The notes: a model not told the origin generated them from the letters alone. A DNA stretch of 64,000 nt from Pseudomonas tohonis (GCF_012767755.2 NZ_AP023189.1:1116001-1180000), one strand, 5' to 3'. Shown: positions 26,515 to 35,619, counted from the first letter of the stretch. A program made the numbers and translations.

Positions 26515-27654
26515 ATGGACCGTAAAGACTTCATCAAACAGATGCGCAGCTGGCAGAACGGCTCCATCACCCGACGTGAATTCCTCGGCCGCACGGGCCT
26601 GGGCCTGGCCGCTGCGGTGGTCGCCACAAACATGCCCGGCCTGCTCACCGGCAAGGCCTACGGCGCCGACAAGGCCATCGGCGACCGCGTGGTGCTGGCC
26701 ACCTGGCCGAACTACCACAACGCCGAGAACTTCGCGGCCTTCGCCGAGAAGACCGGCGCCCACGTGCAGATGAACGTCTTCGGCTCCAACGAGGAGATGC
26801 TCGCCAAGCTCCAGGCCGGCGGCAGCGGCTGGGACCTCTTCGTGCCCACCAACTACACCATCAGCACCTACGTCGAGCTGGGCCTGATCGAGCCGCTGGA
26901 CCTCTCGCGCCTGCCCAACTTCGATGCCGCCAGCTACGAGAAGCGCTTCATGGAGCAGGGCATCGTCAACGGCAAGCTCTACGCCGTGCCGAAGAACTGG
27001 GGCACCACCGGCTTCGTCTACGACAGCGACAGGATCAAATCCAGGCCCAGCAGCTGGAAAGAGTTCTGGGAGCTGGCCAAGGGCGAGGCCTCGGGTCGCG
27101 TGATGGTCCATGACTACCAGCTCACCGCCATCGGCAATGCGCTGAAGTCCTTCGGCTACAGCTTCAACTCGCTGGACCCGAAGGAGTTGGCCGACGCCGA
27201 GAAGCTGCTGCTGGAGGTCAAGCCGCACCTGTTCGCCATCAACTCCGACTACCAGCCCTCGATGCGCAACGGCGACGCCTGGATGTCCATGTGCTGGACC
27301 GGCGACGGCTCGCAGCTGCACCGCGACCTGCCGAACATGCAGTTCACCCTGGGCAAGGAAGGCGGCGAGCTGTGGAGCGACTTCTTCGCCATCCCCAAGG
27401 GTGCCGAACGCCCCGATGCCGCCTACGCGCTGATCAACTTCCTCCTCGACCCGCAGGTCAACAAGCTGGAAGTGGAAGCCCACGGCTACCCGAGCGGCGA
27501 CAAGCGCGTGGACGCGCTGCTGCCCAAGGCGATGCTCGACGACCCGATCATGTACCCGGCCGCCGAACTGCTCAGCGCCCTGGAGTTCGGCGCCGCCGCC
27601 ACCCTCACCAGCCCGGAACGTGCCGAACTGATGGCGCGCTTCAAGGCTGCCTGA
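26515..27654 (+). CDS. Periplasmic spermidine/putrescine-type binding protein (PotD-like), Tat-exported
   Basis: 379 residues. The N-terminus carries a twin-arginine signal (TRREFLGRTGLGLAAAVVATN), which is unusual for PotD but known in pseudomonad homologues. The mature part has the PotD/PotF fold pattern: VVLATWPNYHNAENFAAF, GGSGWDLFVPTNYTI, VPKNWGTTGFVYD and FAIPKGAERPDAAYALINF. It should bind a polyamine or a related cationic compound in the periplasm; the ligand is not proven. It lies between the ATPase gene and the two permease genes. Confidence 0.88.
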   Translation: MDRKDFIKQMRSWQNGSITRREFLGRTGLGLAAAVVATNMPGLLTGKAYGADKAIGDRVVLATWPNYHNAENFAAFAEKTGAHVQMNVFGSNEEMLAKLQAGGSGWDLFVPTNYTISTYVELGLIEPLDLSRLPNFDAASYEKRFMEQGIVNGKLYAVPKNWGTTGFVYDSDRIKSRPSSWKEFWELAKGEASGRVMVHDYQLTAIGNALKSFGYSFNSLDPKELADAEKLLLEVKPHLFAINSDYQPSMRNGDAWMSMCWTGDGSQLHRDLPNMQFTLGKEGGELWSDFFAIPKGAERPDAAYALINFLLDPQVNKLEVEAHGYPSGDKRVDALLPKAMLDDPIMYPAAELLSALEFGAAATLTSPERAELMARFKAA

Positions 27655-27667
27655 CCGTCGCTGCCGT

Positions 27668-27729
27668 CGCAGGGGCGAGCTCCAGCCGTGAATCGCGACG
27701 CCGCATTCGCGAGCAGAGCTCGCTCCTAC
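27668..27729. repeat. REP-like hairpin between binding-protein and permease genes
   Basis: GGGGCGAGCTC (27671-27681) and GAGCAGAGCTCGCTCC (27711-27726) can pair; a similar palindrome, GTAGGAGCGAGCTCTGCTCG, recurs at 51979-51998 behind tesB. Sited inside the operon, it could protect the upstream message and give excess binding protein over permease. Confidence 0.5.
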
Positions 27730-27763
27730 CCTGGTCGCCTCCATGAATCGTAGGGACTCTTCC

Positions 27764-28675
27764 ATGAACGTCGCTCTCAGCGCTCCCGCACCGGTCGATG
27801 CGGGCCAGGCCGCGCCGGTCGAAAGTCGCAGCCTCGGACGCCGCGTCACGCTGCTCCTGCTGCTGCCGTCCACCCTGTGGTTCCTGCTGATGCTGCTGAT
27901 GCCGCTGGTGATCATCCTGGTCTTCAGCCTCGGCGAGCGCAGCCCGGTGGGTGGCTACGCCGCCGCGCTGACCCTGGACAACTACCTCAACCTCGGCTCG
28001 CGGGCCAAGGCCTTCGCCAACACCCTGTTCCTAGCCCCGGTGGGCACCCTGGTGTGCCTGCTGGCGGCCTACCCGCTGGCCTACTTCCTGGCGGTGAAGG
28101 TGCAGCGCAACAAGTCGCTGCTGCTGACCCTGGTGATCGTGCCGTTCTGGACCAGCTTCCTGATCCGCACCTACGCCTGGATCTTCATCCTCGGCGGCAA
28201 GGGCATCCCCGCCTTGCTGGCCAGCGTCGGCCTGGAGGACGTGCGCCTGATCAACACCCCCACGGCGGTGCTGATCGGCATCGTCTACGGCTACCTGCCG
28301 CTGATGGTGTTCCCCATCTACGTGAGCCTGGAGAAGCTCGACAAGCGCCTGCTGGAGGCCTCCTCCGACCTCGGCGCCAGTGCCTTCGAGACCTTCCGCC
28401 GGGTGACCCTGCCGCTCTCCGCGCCGGGGGTGATCACCGGCGCCATGCTGGTGTTCATCCTGCTCATGGGCGAGTTCCTGATCCCCGCCATCCTCGGCGG
28501 CGGCAAGGTGTTCTTCGTCGGCAACGCCCTGGTCGACCTGTTCCTGCAATCGCGCAACTGGCCCTTCGGCAGCGCGGTGGCCATGACCCTGGTGGCGATG
28601 ATGCTGGTGATCATCTTCATCTACCTCAAGCTCGTGGCGCGCTACGGCAAGCGCTCCACCGACGGGATGCTCTGA
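27764..28675 (+). CDS. ABC transporter permease, PotB type
   Basis: About 303 residues with six membrane helices and the inner-membrane permease EAA loop (EASSDLGASAFETFRRVTLPLSAPG), which docks on the ATPase. I chose ATG 27764, preceded by AGGGAC; an in-frame ATG at 27743 is possible. It pairs with the next gene as the two-permease channel of a polyamine-type importer. The gap to the next gene is 1 bp, so the two are coupled. Confidence 0.9.
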   Translation: MNVALSAPAPVDAGQAAPVESRSLGRRVTLLLLLPSTLWFLLMLLMPLVIILVFSLGERSPVGGYAAALTLDNYLNLGSRAKAFANTLFLAPVGTLVCLLAAYPLAYFLAVKVQRNKSLLLTLVIVPFWTSFLIRTYAWIFILGGKGIPALLASVGLEDVRLINTPTAVLIGIVYGYLPLMVFPIYVSLEKLDKRLLEASSDLGASAFETFRRVTLPLSAPGVITGAMLVFILLMGEFLIPAILGGGKVFFVGNALVDLFLQSRNWPFGSAVAMTLVAMMLVIIFIYLKLVARYGKRSTDGML

Positions 28676-28676
28676 C

Positions 28677-29489
28677 ATGTGGCTGCGCAGCTATTCCACC
28701 TCGCTGTACCTGTTCCTCTATGCACCCATCGCGCTGATCATCCTCTTCAGCTTCAACGCCGGGCGCAGCGGGCTGTCCTTCGAATGCTGCTCGGTGCAGT
28801 GGTTCGGTCGCGCCTTCGGCAACCCCTTCATCATGGAGGCCCTGGGCAACAGCGCGCTGATCGCCCTGTGCTCGGCGCTGATCGCCACCCTGTTCGGCAC
28901 CCTCGCGGTGTTCGGCCTGCAGCGGGTAGGGCGGCGCGTGCGCATGTTCTTCGACGCCCTGACCTACTGCGCGATCATCATCCCCGGCATCGTCATCGGC
29001 ATCGCCACGCTGATCGCCTTCATCAGCCTGTTCGAGGTGCTCAACCCGCTGCTGGACCTGCTCCTCGGCGCCGGCCTGCCGCGCCTGCGCATGGGCTTCA
29101 TCACCGTGGTCGCGGCCCACTCGCTGTTCACCATGGCGCTGGTGATGGTCATCGTCCGCACCCGCGTCGAGTCCCTGGACAAGGCCCTGCTGGAAGCTTC
29201 CGCCGACCTCTACGCGCCGCCGCTGGAAACCTTCCGCCGCGTGGTGCTGCCGCAGATCGCGCCGGCGATCATGGCCGGCTTCCTCCTGGCGTTCACCTTC
29301 AGCTTCGACGACTTCATCATCGCCTTCTTCGTCGCCGGCTCGGAAACCACGCTGCCCATCTACATCTTCTCGTCGATCCGCCGGGGCATCACCCCGGAGA
29401 TCAACGCCATCTCGACCGTGATCATCTGCGCCTCCCTGGCGCTGCTGTTCACCTCCCGCTACCTGCAGAACCGCCGCACCGGCGCCTGA
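28677..29489 (+). CDS. ABC transporter permease, PotC type
   Basis: 270 residues, six membrane helices, EAA loop EASADLYAPPLETFRRVVLPQIAP. The N-terminus (YSTSLYLFLYAPIALIILFSFN) and the segment FSFDDFIIAFFVAG are typical of PotC/PotI. Partner of the PotB-type permease just upstream. Confidence 0.9.
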   Translation: MWLRSYSTSLYLFLYAPIALIILFSFNAGRSGLSFECCSVQWFGRAFGNPFIMEALGNSALIALCSALIATLFGTLAVFGLQRVGRRVRMFFDALTYCAIIIPGIVIGIATLIAFISLFEVLNPLLDLLLGAGLPRLRMGFITVVAAHSLFTMALVMVIVRTRVESLDKALLEASADLYAPPLETFRRVVLPQIAPAIMAGFLLAFTFSFDDFIIAFFVAGSETTLPIYIFSSIRRGITPEINAISTVIICASLALLFTSRYLQNRRTGA

Positions 29490-29507
29490 CGACCCTGGAG
29501 AGCCACC

Positions 29508-30977
29508 ATGCGTGACCAGCTGTATATCAACGGCCAATGGGTACGCCCGGACCTGGGCGGCCATTTCGACGTGCTCGACCCGAGCAGCGGCGACCTGATC
29601 CAGCGCGTGCCGGCGGCCACCGAGGAAGACATCGACCACGCCGTGCGCGCCGCGCGCCAGGCCTTCAACCGCGGCTGGGGGCAGACCACGGGCGCCGAGC
29701 GTGCCGGCTGGCTGGAGGCCCTGGCCAACGAACTGGAAGGGCGCCAGGACGCCCTGGCGGTGCTGGAGGTGCGCGACAACGGCAAGCCGCTGCCCGAGGC
29801 GCAATGGGACATCGCCGATGCCATCGGCTGCTTCCGCTACTACGCCGAACTGGCCCGCGAGCTGGACGGCCGCCAGGACGAGGCGCTGGAGCTGCCGGAC
29901 GCGCGCTTTCGCTGCCGCATCCGCCACGAGCCGGTGGGCGTGGCCGGGCAGATCATCCCCTGGAACTACCCGCTCCTGATGGCCGCCTGGAAGGTCGCCC
30001 CGGCCCTGGCGGCGGGCGCCACCTGCGTGCTCAAGCCGTCGGAGCTGACCCCGCTCACCGCCCTGGAACTGGCCAGCGCGGCCGACCGCATCGGCCTGCC
30101 CTTCGGCGTGCTCAACGTGGTCACCGGCCTCGGCGGCGATGCCGGCGGGCCGCTCAGCCAGCACCCGGGCGTGGACAAGCTGGCCTTCACCGGCAGCGTG
30201 CCGACGGGGGCGAAGATCATGTCGGCGGCGGCGGCCGACATCAAGAACATCAGCCTGGAGCTGGGCGGCAAGTCGGCCTTCATCGTCTTCGATGACGCCG
30301 ATGTCGAGGCCGCGGTGGAATGGATCATGTTCGGCATCTTCTGGAACCAGGGCCAGGTGTGCAGCGCCACCTCGCGCCTGCTGGTGCAGGAAGGCATCGC
30401 CCCGCGACTGCTCGAGCGCCTGGTCGCCGAGGCCCGGCGCATCACCATCGGCCCGGGGCTGGAACGCGGCGTGCTGCTGGGCCCGCTGGTCAGCGCCGGG
30501 CAGTACCAGAAGGTGCTGGGGATGATCGAGCAGGGCACCCGCGAGGCCACCCTGATCAGCGGCGGCAAGCGCCCCGCGCACCTGTCCCACGGCTACTTCC
30601 TGGAGCCGACCATCTTCGACGAGCCGGCCGACAACGCCAGCATCTGGCGCGAGGAGGTCTTCGGCCCGGTGCTCTGCGTCAAGCGCTTCAAGACCGAGGC
30701 CGACGCCCTGCGCATGGCCAACGACAGCCGCTTCGGCCTCGCCGCCGCCGTGATGAGCGCCGACCTCGACCGCGCCGCACGGGTGGCCAACGCCCTGCGC
30801 GCCGGCATCGTCTGGGTCAACTGCTCGCAACCCACCTTCACCCAGGCGCCCTGGGGCGGGATGAAACAGAGCGGCATCGGCCGCGAGCTGGGCCGCTGGG
30901 GGCTGGACAACTACCTGGAGGTCAAGCAGGTCACCGAATACCGCAGCCAGGAACCCTGGGGGTGGTACCTCAAGTGA
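29508..30977 (+). CDS. NAD(P)-dependent aldehyde dehydrogenase (betaine/aminobutyraldehyde type)
   Basis: 489 residues, full ALDH fold. Conserved parts: PWNYPLLMAAWKVAPALAAG (cofactor-side loop), FTGSVPTG (Rossmann turn), LELGGKS with the catalytic Glu, GQVCSATSR with the nucleophilic Cys and EEVFGPVL. It resembles betaine-aldehyde and 4-aminobutyraldehyde dehydrogenases. It follows the PotC-type permease by 18 bp, so it probably oxidises an aldehyde made from the imported compound, for example an aminoaldehyde from a polyamine. No transaminase or amine oxidase is in the operon, so the first catabolic step must be encoded elsewhere. Confidence 0.9.
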   Translation: MRDQLYINGQWVRPDLGGHFDVLDPSSGDLIQRVPAATEEDIDHAVRAARQAFNRGWGQTTGAERAGWLEALANELEGRQDALAVLEVRDNGKPLPEAQWDIADAIGCFRYYAELARELDGRQDEALELPDARFRCRIRHEPVGVAGQIIPWNYPLLMAAWKVAPALAAGATCVLKPSELTPLTALELASAADRIGLPFGVLNVVTGLGGDAGGPLSQHPGVDKLAFTGSVPTGAKIMSAAAADIKNISLELGGKSAFIVFDDADVEAAVEWIMFGIFWNQGQVCSATSRLLVQEGIAPRLLERLVAEARRITIGPGLERGVLLGPLVSAGQYQKVLGMIEQGTREATLISGGKRPAHLSHGYFLEPTIFDEPADNASIWREEVFGPVLCVKRFKTEADALRMANDSRFGLAAAVMSADLDRAARVANALRAGIVWVNCSQPTFTQAPWGGMKQSGIGRELGRWGLDNYLEVKQVTEYRSQEPWGWYLK

Positions 30978-31281
30978 CCCCCGTAGGGTGGGCTTCAGCC
31001 CACCGAATGCCGATGCGCGAAGGTGCTGTGGGTGCGTGCCCGATCGGCCGATCGCGAATGAATTCGCTCCCACGTAGGCGGCGGATGGGCTCGACCCATG
31101 CGTAGGGTGGAGGTCGCTTTCTACCTCCACCGGGCGGAGTCGGGCCCCGGCACGGTGTCCTGCCTGAGGCTTCGCTGTGGGGGCACGGCCCGATCATCCG
31201 ATCGCGAATGAATTCGCTCCCACGGGGACGGCGGCGCTGGGCGAATGAATTCGCCCCTACACGGGGCGTGGTGGGTGGAGG
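30978..31281. repeat. Gene-free gap filled with dispersed repeats
   Basis: Two full copies of CGCGAATGAATTCGCTCCCA (31053-31072, 31203-31222) and a variant at 31241-31260 lie here. Between them is a palindrome of the type GTAGGGTGGAGGTCGC near 31101. No gene or terminator is clear. Confidence 0.6.
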
Positions 31282-31749
31282 CTATGCCGGGCCGCCGTCG
31301 CCGGCGCGCAGGGCGGCGACCTGCTTCTTGTAGCGCGCCACCTCGGTGACGTCGTAGATCACCACGCACAGGTGCTCCACGCTGCCGCTGGCACCCATCA
31401 GCGGCAGCAGGGTGACGTTCTGGTACATGAAGTCCTCCTCCCCGGTGATCGGCTGGTAGTTCTTGAAGCGCACGAGGTAAGGCCGCTGCTCCCACAGGCT
31501 GAAGGCGCGGGTGCCGAGTTGCACCACGCTGTCCACCTTGCGCCGCAGCCAGGTCTCGTCGATCTCCTCGAACAGCTCGAACAGCACCTTGCCGTGGACC
31601 TCGTCCGGGCCCAGGCCGGAGTGGTTCTCCATGAAGCTGTTCCACACCTCCACGCGGTACTGGCGGTCGAGCACCACCACGCCGACGTCGATGCACTGCA
31701 CGATGTCGAGCAGCCAGTGAACCTCTTTGATATCGATCTGTGCCGGCAT
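31282..31749 (-). CDS. Small PAS-domain protein
   Basis: 155 residues, almost entirely one PAS domain: WLLDIVQCIDVGVVVLDRQYRVEVWNSFMENHSGL is the first half of the fold, and YQNVTLLPLMGASGSVEHLCVVIYDVTEV closes it. No output domain is attached. The gene follows the response-regulator gene after 3 bp, so the two form one operon. The pair probably belongs to one signalling pathway, with the PAS protein as sensor or adaptor. Confidence 0.85.
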   Translation of the reverse strand: MPAQIDIKEVHWLLDIVQCIDVGVVVLDRQYRVEVWNSFMENHSGLGPDEVHGKVLFELFEEIDETWLRRKVDSVVQLGTRAFSLWEQRPYLVRFKNYQPITGEEDFMYQNVTLLPLMGASGSVEHLCVVIYDVTEVARYKKQVAALRAGDGGPA

Positions 31750-31752
31750 GGG

Positions 31753-32760
31753 TCAGTCCATCAGGTAGCGGATCTTGTGGGTCAGGCGCGGGATCGAGTC
31801 CTCGGTGAACAGCAGCAGCAGGTCGAAGTGCACGTCGTGGGCCTCGACGCTGTAGCTGATCTCCACCGCCAGGGTCTTCTTCCAGCGGGTGCGGTTGAGG
31901 TGGATCAGCCGCTCGATGGACGCATGCTGCCCGAGCAGTTGCGGGTGGCCCTGGGAGAAACGCACGTCGATCTGCTCGGCGATGCCGGCCAGGCAGGCGC
32001 CGATGAGGATGCTTGCCAGGTCCAGCAGCATCTCCGAGGTTTCCTTGTCGTCGGCCGGCTGCCAGCGCAGCAGGTTGGCCATGTCGGCGATCTCGGAATC
32101 GTGGAACAGCAGCAGCGCCTCGCCGGCGATGGCGTCGCCGATGAAGCCCTGGCACAGCGCGCTGAGCCGCTCGCCGCGCTGGGCGTCGGCCAGGGTCATG
32201 TGCAATTCGCTGACTTCGAAGATGTTCACCTGGGGTACCGGCAACTGCACGAAGACATCCAGCACCTTGGCCAGCAGCGCGGCGGCGCGGCCCATGGCGA
32301 CGTTGCTCACCTCGCGCAGGGCATCGCGGAAGTTGACCTTGAGGACCAGGTCCTCGCGGGAGGGCACCGGCTCGGCGGGCACGCCCGGCGCCGGCACCTT
32401 GAGCAGGCCCAGGCGCACCAGCACGGCGCGCAGCTCGGCCGGGTCGGCGGGCTTCTTGATGAAGGCCAGGGCGCCCAGCTCCATCACCCGGCGCTGGGCT
32501 TCCTCCTGGATGTCGCCGGAAACCACCACAACCTGGGCCACCAGGCCTTCGGCGCGCAGCTGGGCGAGCACCTGGTAGCCATCCATCACCGGCATGGTCA
32601 GGTCCAGCAGCACCACCTGGCCCAGGCCCTGGCGGATGGCGACCATGGCTTCTTCGCCCTGGGTGGCCTGGGTGATGGACACCGGCCAGTCCTGGGGCAG
32701 GGCGCGGATCAGTTGCTTGCGCGCCATCATCGAGTCATCGCAGACGAGGAGGGGGATCAC
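31753..32760 (-). CDS. Response regulator fused to a CheC/CheX-like domain
   Basis: 335 residues. The N-terminal ~120 residues are a receiver domain (LLVCDDSMMARKQL; phospho-acceptor Asp in LLDLTMPVMDGYQ; the Lys in FIKKPAD). The C-terminal ~200 residues look like the CheC phosphatase family. The helix FRDALREVSNVAMGRAAALLAK carries the Glu-x-x-Asn pair expected of CheC active-site helices. The second expected helix (TSEMLLDLASILIGACL) has Asp and Ser instead of Glu and Asn, so one site is altered. It may dephosphorylate CheY-like proteins under control of its own receiver. In operon with the PAS gene. Confidence 0.82.
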   Translation of the reverse strand: MIPLLVCDDSMMARKQLIRALPQDWPVSITQATQGEEAMVAIRQGLGQVVLLDLTMPVMDGYQVLAQLRAEGLVAQVVVVSGDIQEEAQRRVMELGALAFIKKPADPAELRAVLVRLGLLKVPAPGVPAEPVPSREDLVLKVNFRDALREVSNVAMGRAAALLAKVLDVFVQLPVPQVNIFEVSELHMTLADAQRGERLSALCQGFIGDAIAGEALLLFHDSEIADMANLLRWQPADDKETSEMLLDLASILIGACLAGIAEQIDVRFSQGHPQLLGQHASIERLIHLNRTRWKKTLAVEISYSVEAHDVHFDLLLLFTEDSIPRLTHKIRYLMD

Positions 32761-32847
32761 TTAGCGGCACCGCCGTCACTTCAGGGTCAGAGCAAGCATA
32801 GACGCTGGCCCGGTGGCCGCCGACACCAGGTGCCGGCGGGGTTGCGC

Positions 32848-33213
32848 TCAGATGTTCTGGCCGATGCGCCAGAGCACGCCACTGGGGTCGAACAGCACGA
32901 AGTCGCGCATGCGCCAGGGCTGGTCCTGGGGCGCGATGGCGCGCACCCCGTAGCGCTCGATCACTCCGCTGGCCTGCACGTGCTGCCACCAGGCCTCAAC
33001 GTCCTTCACCAGCAGGTGCATCATCAGGTTCTCGGCCAGGGCCGGCTCGTAGAAGTTCTGCAGCAGGAAGGCGCAGTCGCCATGGCTGAAGTAGGCGATC
33101 TCGTCGGACACGCCGCCGGGCCTGAAGCCCAGGTCCAGATAGAAGGATTGGCTCTGCTCGTAGTCCTTCGCGGGGACGAAGGCCTTCAGTTCAACGGTTT
33201 CCAGCGTGCTCAT
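32848..33213 (-). CDS. VOC/glyoxalase-superfamily protein
   Basis: 121 residues, one VOC domain: LKAFVPAKDYEQSQSFYLDLGF, then MMHLLVKDVEAWWQHV and FVLFDPSGVLWRIGQ. The pattern resembles bleomycin-resistance-like proteins, with no clear metal-binding His/Glu set. Substrate unknown. Single gene. Confidence 0.8.
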   Translation of the reverse strand: MSTLETVELKAFVPAKDYEQSQSFYLDLGFRPGGVSDEIAYFSHGDCAFLLQNFYEPALAENLMMHLLVKDVEAWWQHVQASGVIERYGVRAIAPQDQPWRMRDFVLFDPSGVLWRIGQNI

Positions 33214-33354
33214 GGGCTATCCCTATGGTCGGTGAACAGGCCGTCGCGGTCAGGTCGGCGCCTCTGCGGGCGCCTGCTGCCGCATCCTAAACCCAGCCAT
33301 ACCCGCTCCGGTAGCCTGTCAGGAGCACGACGGTCGCGTCTGCGCATGATCGAT

Positions 33355-33422
33355 GTAGGGGCGACTTCAGTCGCCAAGCGGCGCGCAGCGCCGCCGCCCT
33401 GGTGGGAGCGAATTCATTCGCG
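33355..33422 (+). repeat. Composite dispersed palindromic repeat, copy 2
   Basis: GGGGCGACTTCAGTCGCC (33358-33375), a GCGCGCAGCGCC spacer hairpin and TGGGAGCGAATTCATTCGCG (33403-33422). Same order and spacing as at 62662-62728. It is followed at 33452-33471 by a copy of CATGGGTTTCGCTTCGCTCT. The whole gap 33214-33497 has no gene. Confidence 0.8.
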
Positions 33423-33497
33423 ATGGGATGATCAGGCCATGCACGGCACAGCATGGGTTTCGCTTCGCTCTACGCCATCCTACGGTCCGCGCCCCCC

Positions 33498-34100
33498 TCA
33501 AATCCCCCGGGTCATGAACCGATGCGCAGCGATGCCGGGGAGAGTGGAGGGGCGCTCCCGTTCCACCACGAAGCCGAGGCGTTCGTAGAGCGCCTGGGCG
33601 CGGGGGTTGGCGGCCGAGACGTCGAGGGCGGCGCGCTGCAGGCCGGCGTGGCGGCCCTGTTGCAGGAGGTGGTCGATCAGTTGCCGGCCGATGCCCTGGC
33701 CGGTGAGGCCGTCTTCCACGCCCAGGTGGGCGAGGTAGCAGGTGGCGGCCGGTGGCGGCTGGATGATGCGTTCCAGTTGCAGGCCACGGCGGATCACCGA
33801 CGCGGCGCCGAGGCGGTAGAAGCCGATGATCTGCCCCAGCGCCGCGAGGCTGTTGCGCAGGTTGGCCTCGCCGCTGAAGGCGGTGCCGGTGGCGACGATG
33901 CGGCCCTCCTGCTCGCCCACCCAGTGCGCCTTGTAGCCGAACTCGCCGGCTTCCCGCGCCAGGGTCCAGCGCAGGAAATCCACCGCGCTGTGGCCGTTGC
34001 GGGCGAAGGCATGGTCGAAGGCGGCGGGTCCGGAGCGATACACCAGCGGGGCGATGGCCGGGGCGTCGGCGGGTGTCGCGGGGCGGAAGGTCAGCGGCAT
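33498..34100 (-). CDS. GNAT-family N-acetyltransferase
   Basis: 200 residues. The acetyl-CoA-binding motif A is in LAHLGVEDGLTGQGIGRQLIDHLLQQG, followed by the ALDVSAANPRAQALYERLGFVVERE strand-helix-strand typical of GNATs. The N-terminal part (FRPATPADAPAIAPLVYRSG) is usual for the family. Substrate unknown. It lies downstream of the catabolic operon, on the same strand but behind a hairpin, so it is probably separate. Confidence 0.87.
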   Translation of the reverse strand: MPLTFRPATPADAPAIAPLVYRSGPAAFDHAFARNGHSAVDFLRWTLAREAGEFGYKAHWVGEQEGRIVATGTAFSGEANLRNSLAALGQIIGFYRLGAASVIRRGLQLERIIQPPPAATCYLAHLGVEDGLTGQGIGRQLIDHLLQQGRHAGLQRAALDVSAANPRAQALYERLGFVVERERPSTLPGIAAHRFMTRGI

Positions 34101-34181
34101 GGGCGGGGCTCGGCTGGGCAGGGAAAGGCGAAATTAGCACTTACGTACCATGTTTCGCGAGTGCCTTTCCAGGCGGGTAGA

Positions 34182-34211
34182 CCGCGCCGCCGGGAGCCCC
34201 GGGCGGCGCGG
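34182..34211 (-). terminator. GC-rich hairpin, probable end of the catabolic operon
   Basis: A perfect 10-bp inverted repeat, CCGCGCCGCC / GGCGGCGCGG, lies 11 bp beyond the stop of the last operon gene. It lacks a T-run on the minus strand, so it may only be a 3' stabiliser. Confidence 0.45.
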
Positions 34212-34221
34212 CCTCCAGGCC

Positions 34222-35598
34222 TCAGTCCCCCTGCAGCAGTTGCTGCACGCCGTCGAGTGCCTCGCGGCGCAGACGCTCAAGATCGAGCCCCGGGATCACC
34301 CCGTCGTCCACCACCAGGCGCCCTCCCACCAGGCTGTAGCGCACCGCCATCGGCTCGCCGGCCAGCACCGGGGCGAGGGCCGGGTCGTGGAAGCCGAAGA
34401 AGCGCGGGTGGTCCAGGCCGTAGAGCACCAGGTCGGCGGCCTGGCCCACTTCCAGGGTGCCCACCGCACCCAGGCCCAGCACCCTGGCGCCGCCGGCCGT
34501 GCCCCAGTGGATGACGTCCTCGGCGAGGGTGGCCGAGGCGCCCTGGTTCGCACGGTGGATCAGCCAGGCGGTGTTGGCCTCGCCCACCATGCTCCCGGAC
34601 TCGTTGGAGGCGACGCCGTCCACCCCCAGCGAGATCGGCACGCCGGCTTCCGCCATCTGCGGCACCGGGGCGATGCCGCTGCCCAGGCGCGCATTGCTCA
34701 CCGGGCAGTGGGAGATGCCGCTGCCGGTCTGCGCCAGCAGGCGGATCTCCGAGGGCTGGGCGTGGACCATATGGGCGAACCACACGTCCGGCCCCAGCCA
34801 CTCGTGCTCGGCGACGAACTCCACCGGCAGGCAGTTGTATTTCTCGCGGCAGAAGTTCACGTAGTTCTGCGTCTCCGACAGGTGCGTGTGCAGGCGCAGG
34901 CCCATGTTCCGGGCGCTCTGCGCCAGTTCGCGGAGCAGCGTCGGCGGCAGCGAGAAGGTCGGCGTGGTGGGCGCCACCACCACCCGGCGCAGGGCGTCCG
35001 GGGTGTCCTGGTGGTAGCGCGCCTTGAGCCGCTCGATGTCGCCGAGCATCTGTTCCAGGCTTTCCGGCTTCAGGGCCGTCTTCGAGAAGCCCGGGTGGGC
35101 GTTGGCCGACTCCAGCGCGCCGCCCCGGCAGAGCACGAAGCGCATGCCGAATTCCTCGGCGATGTCGAACAGCGCGTCGCCGCTCTCGGTGCTGCCGTTG
35201 GCGTGGTAGAGGTAGTGGTGGTCGGCGCAGGTGGTGACGCCCGACAGCAGCAGCTCGGCCATGCCCAGGCGCGCGGCGATCTGCACCAGCTCCGTGGTGA
35301 AGCGCGACAGGCGCGGGTAGGGCACGCTGGCCAGCCAGCCCTGCAGGTCCTGGTTGAGGCCGGCGGGCACGGCCTTGAGCAGGTTCTGCGCGAGGTGGTG
35401 GTGGGTGTTGATCCAGCCCGGGTAGACCAGGCAGCGGCGCGCGTCGATCACCCGCTCGCCGGCACCCGGCTGCAGGTCTTTGGCCATCTCGGCGATGCGC
35501 CCGTCGCGGACGCGGATGTCGAGGCTGCCGGCGCGGGCCCGTTCGCCCCGCAGGCCGGTCATCACGGCCTGGGGATTCTTGATCAGGATGTCGTTCAT
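34222..35598 (-). CDS. 8-oxoguanine-deaminase-like amidohydrolase
   Basis: 458 residues of the amidohydrolase superfamily, cytosine-deaminase/AtzB-like branch. Metal ligands: GWINTHHHL (the H-x-H), HTHLSETQNY, the His in HCPVSNARLGSG and the Asp in LGVDGVASNES. Overall it looks like the pseudomonad 8-oxoguanine deaminases characterised from the P. aeruginosa PA0142 group, which hydrolyse 8-oxoguanine to urate and ammonia. Assignment of that exact substrate is by recognition, not measured. It follows the NCS2 permease gene by 21 bp as the last gene of the operon, so the permease probably imports its substrate. Confidence 0.8.
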   Translation of the reverse strand: MNDILIKNPQAVMTGLRGERARAGSLDIRVRDGRIAEMAKDLQPGAGERVIDARRCLVYPGWINTHHHLAQNLLKAVPAGLNQDLQGWLASVPYPRLSRFTTELVQIAARLGMAELLLSGVTTCADHHYLYHANGSTESGDALFDIAEEFGMRFVLCRGGALESANAHPGFSKTALKPESLEQMLGDIERLKARYHQDTPDALRRVVVAPTTPTFSLPPTLLRELAQSARNMGLRLHTHLSETQNYVNFCREKYNCLPVEFVAEHEWLGPDVWFAHMVHAQPSEIRLLAQTGSGISHCPVSNARLGSGIAPVPQMAEAGVPISLGVDGVASNESGSMVGEANTAWLIHRANQGASATLAEDVIHWGTAGGARVLGLGAVGTLEVGQAADLVLYGLDHPRFFGFHDPALAPVLAGEPMAVRYSLVGGRLVVDDGVIPGLDLERLRREALDGVQQLLQGD

Positions 35599-35619
35599 GG
35601 AAGGTTCCCGTGGTTGCGG

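Noticed and set aside
28626..31130. 834-codon minus-strand frame over the permease and dehydrogenase genes
   Set aside because: Low-complexity, His/Gln/Ala-rich antisense frame over two well-conserved genes.
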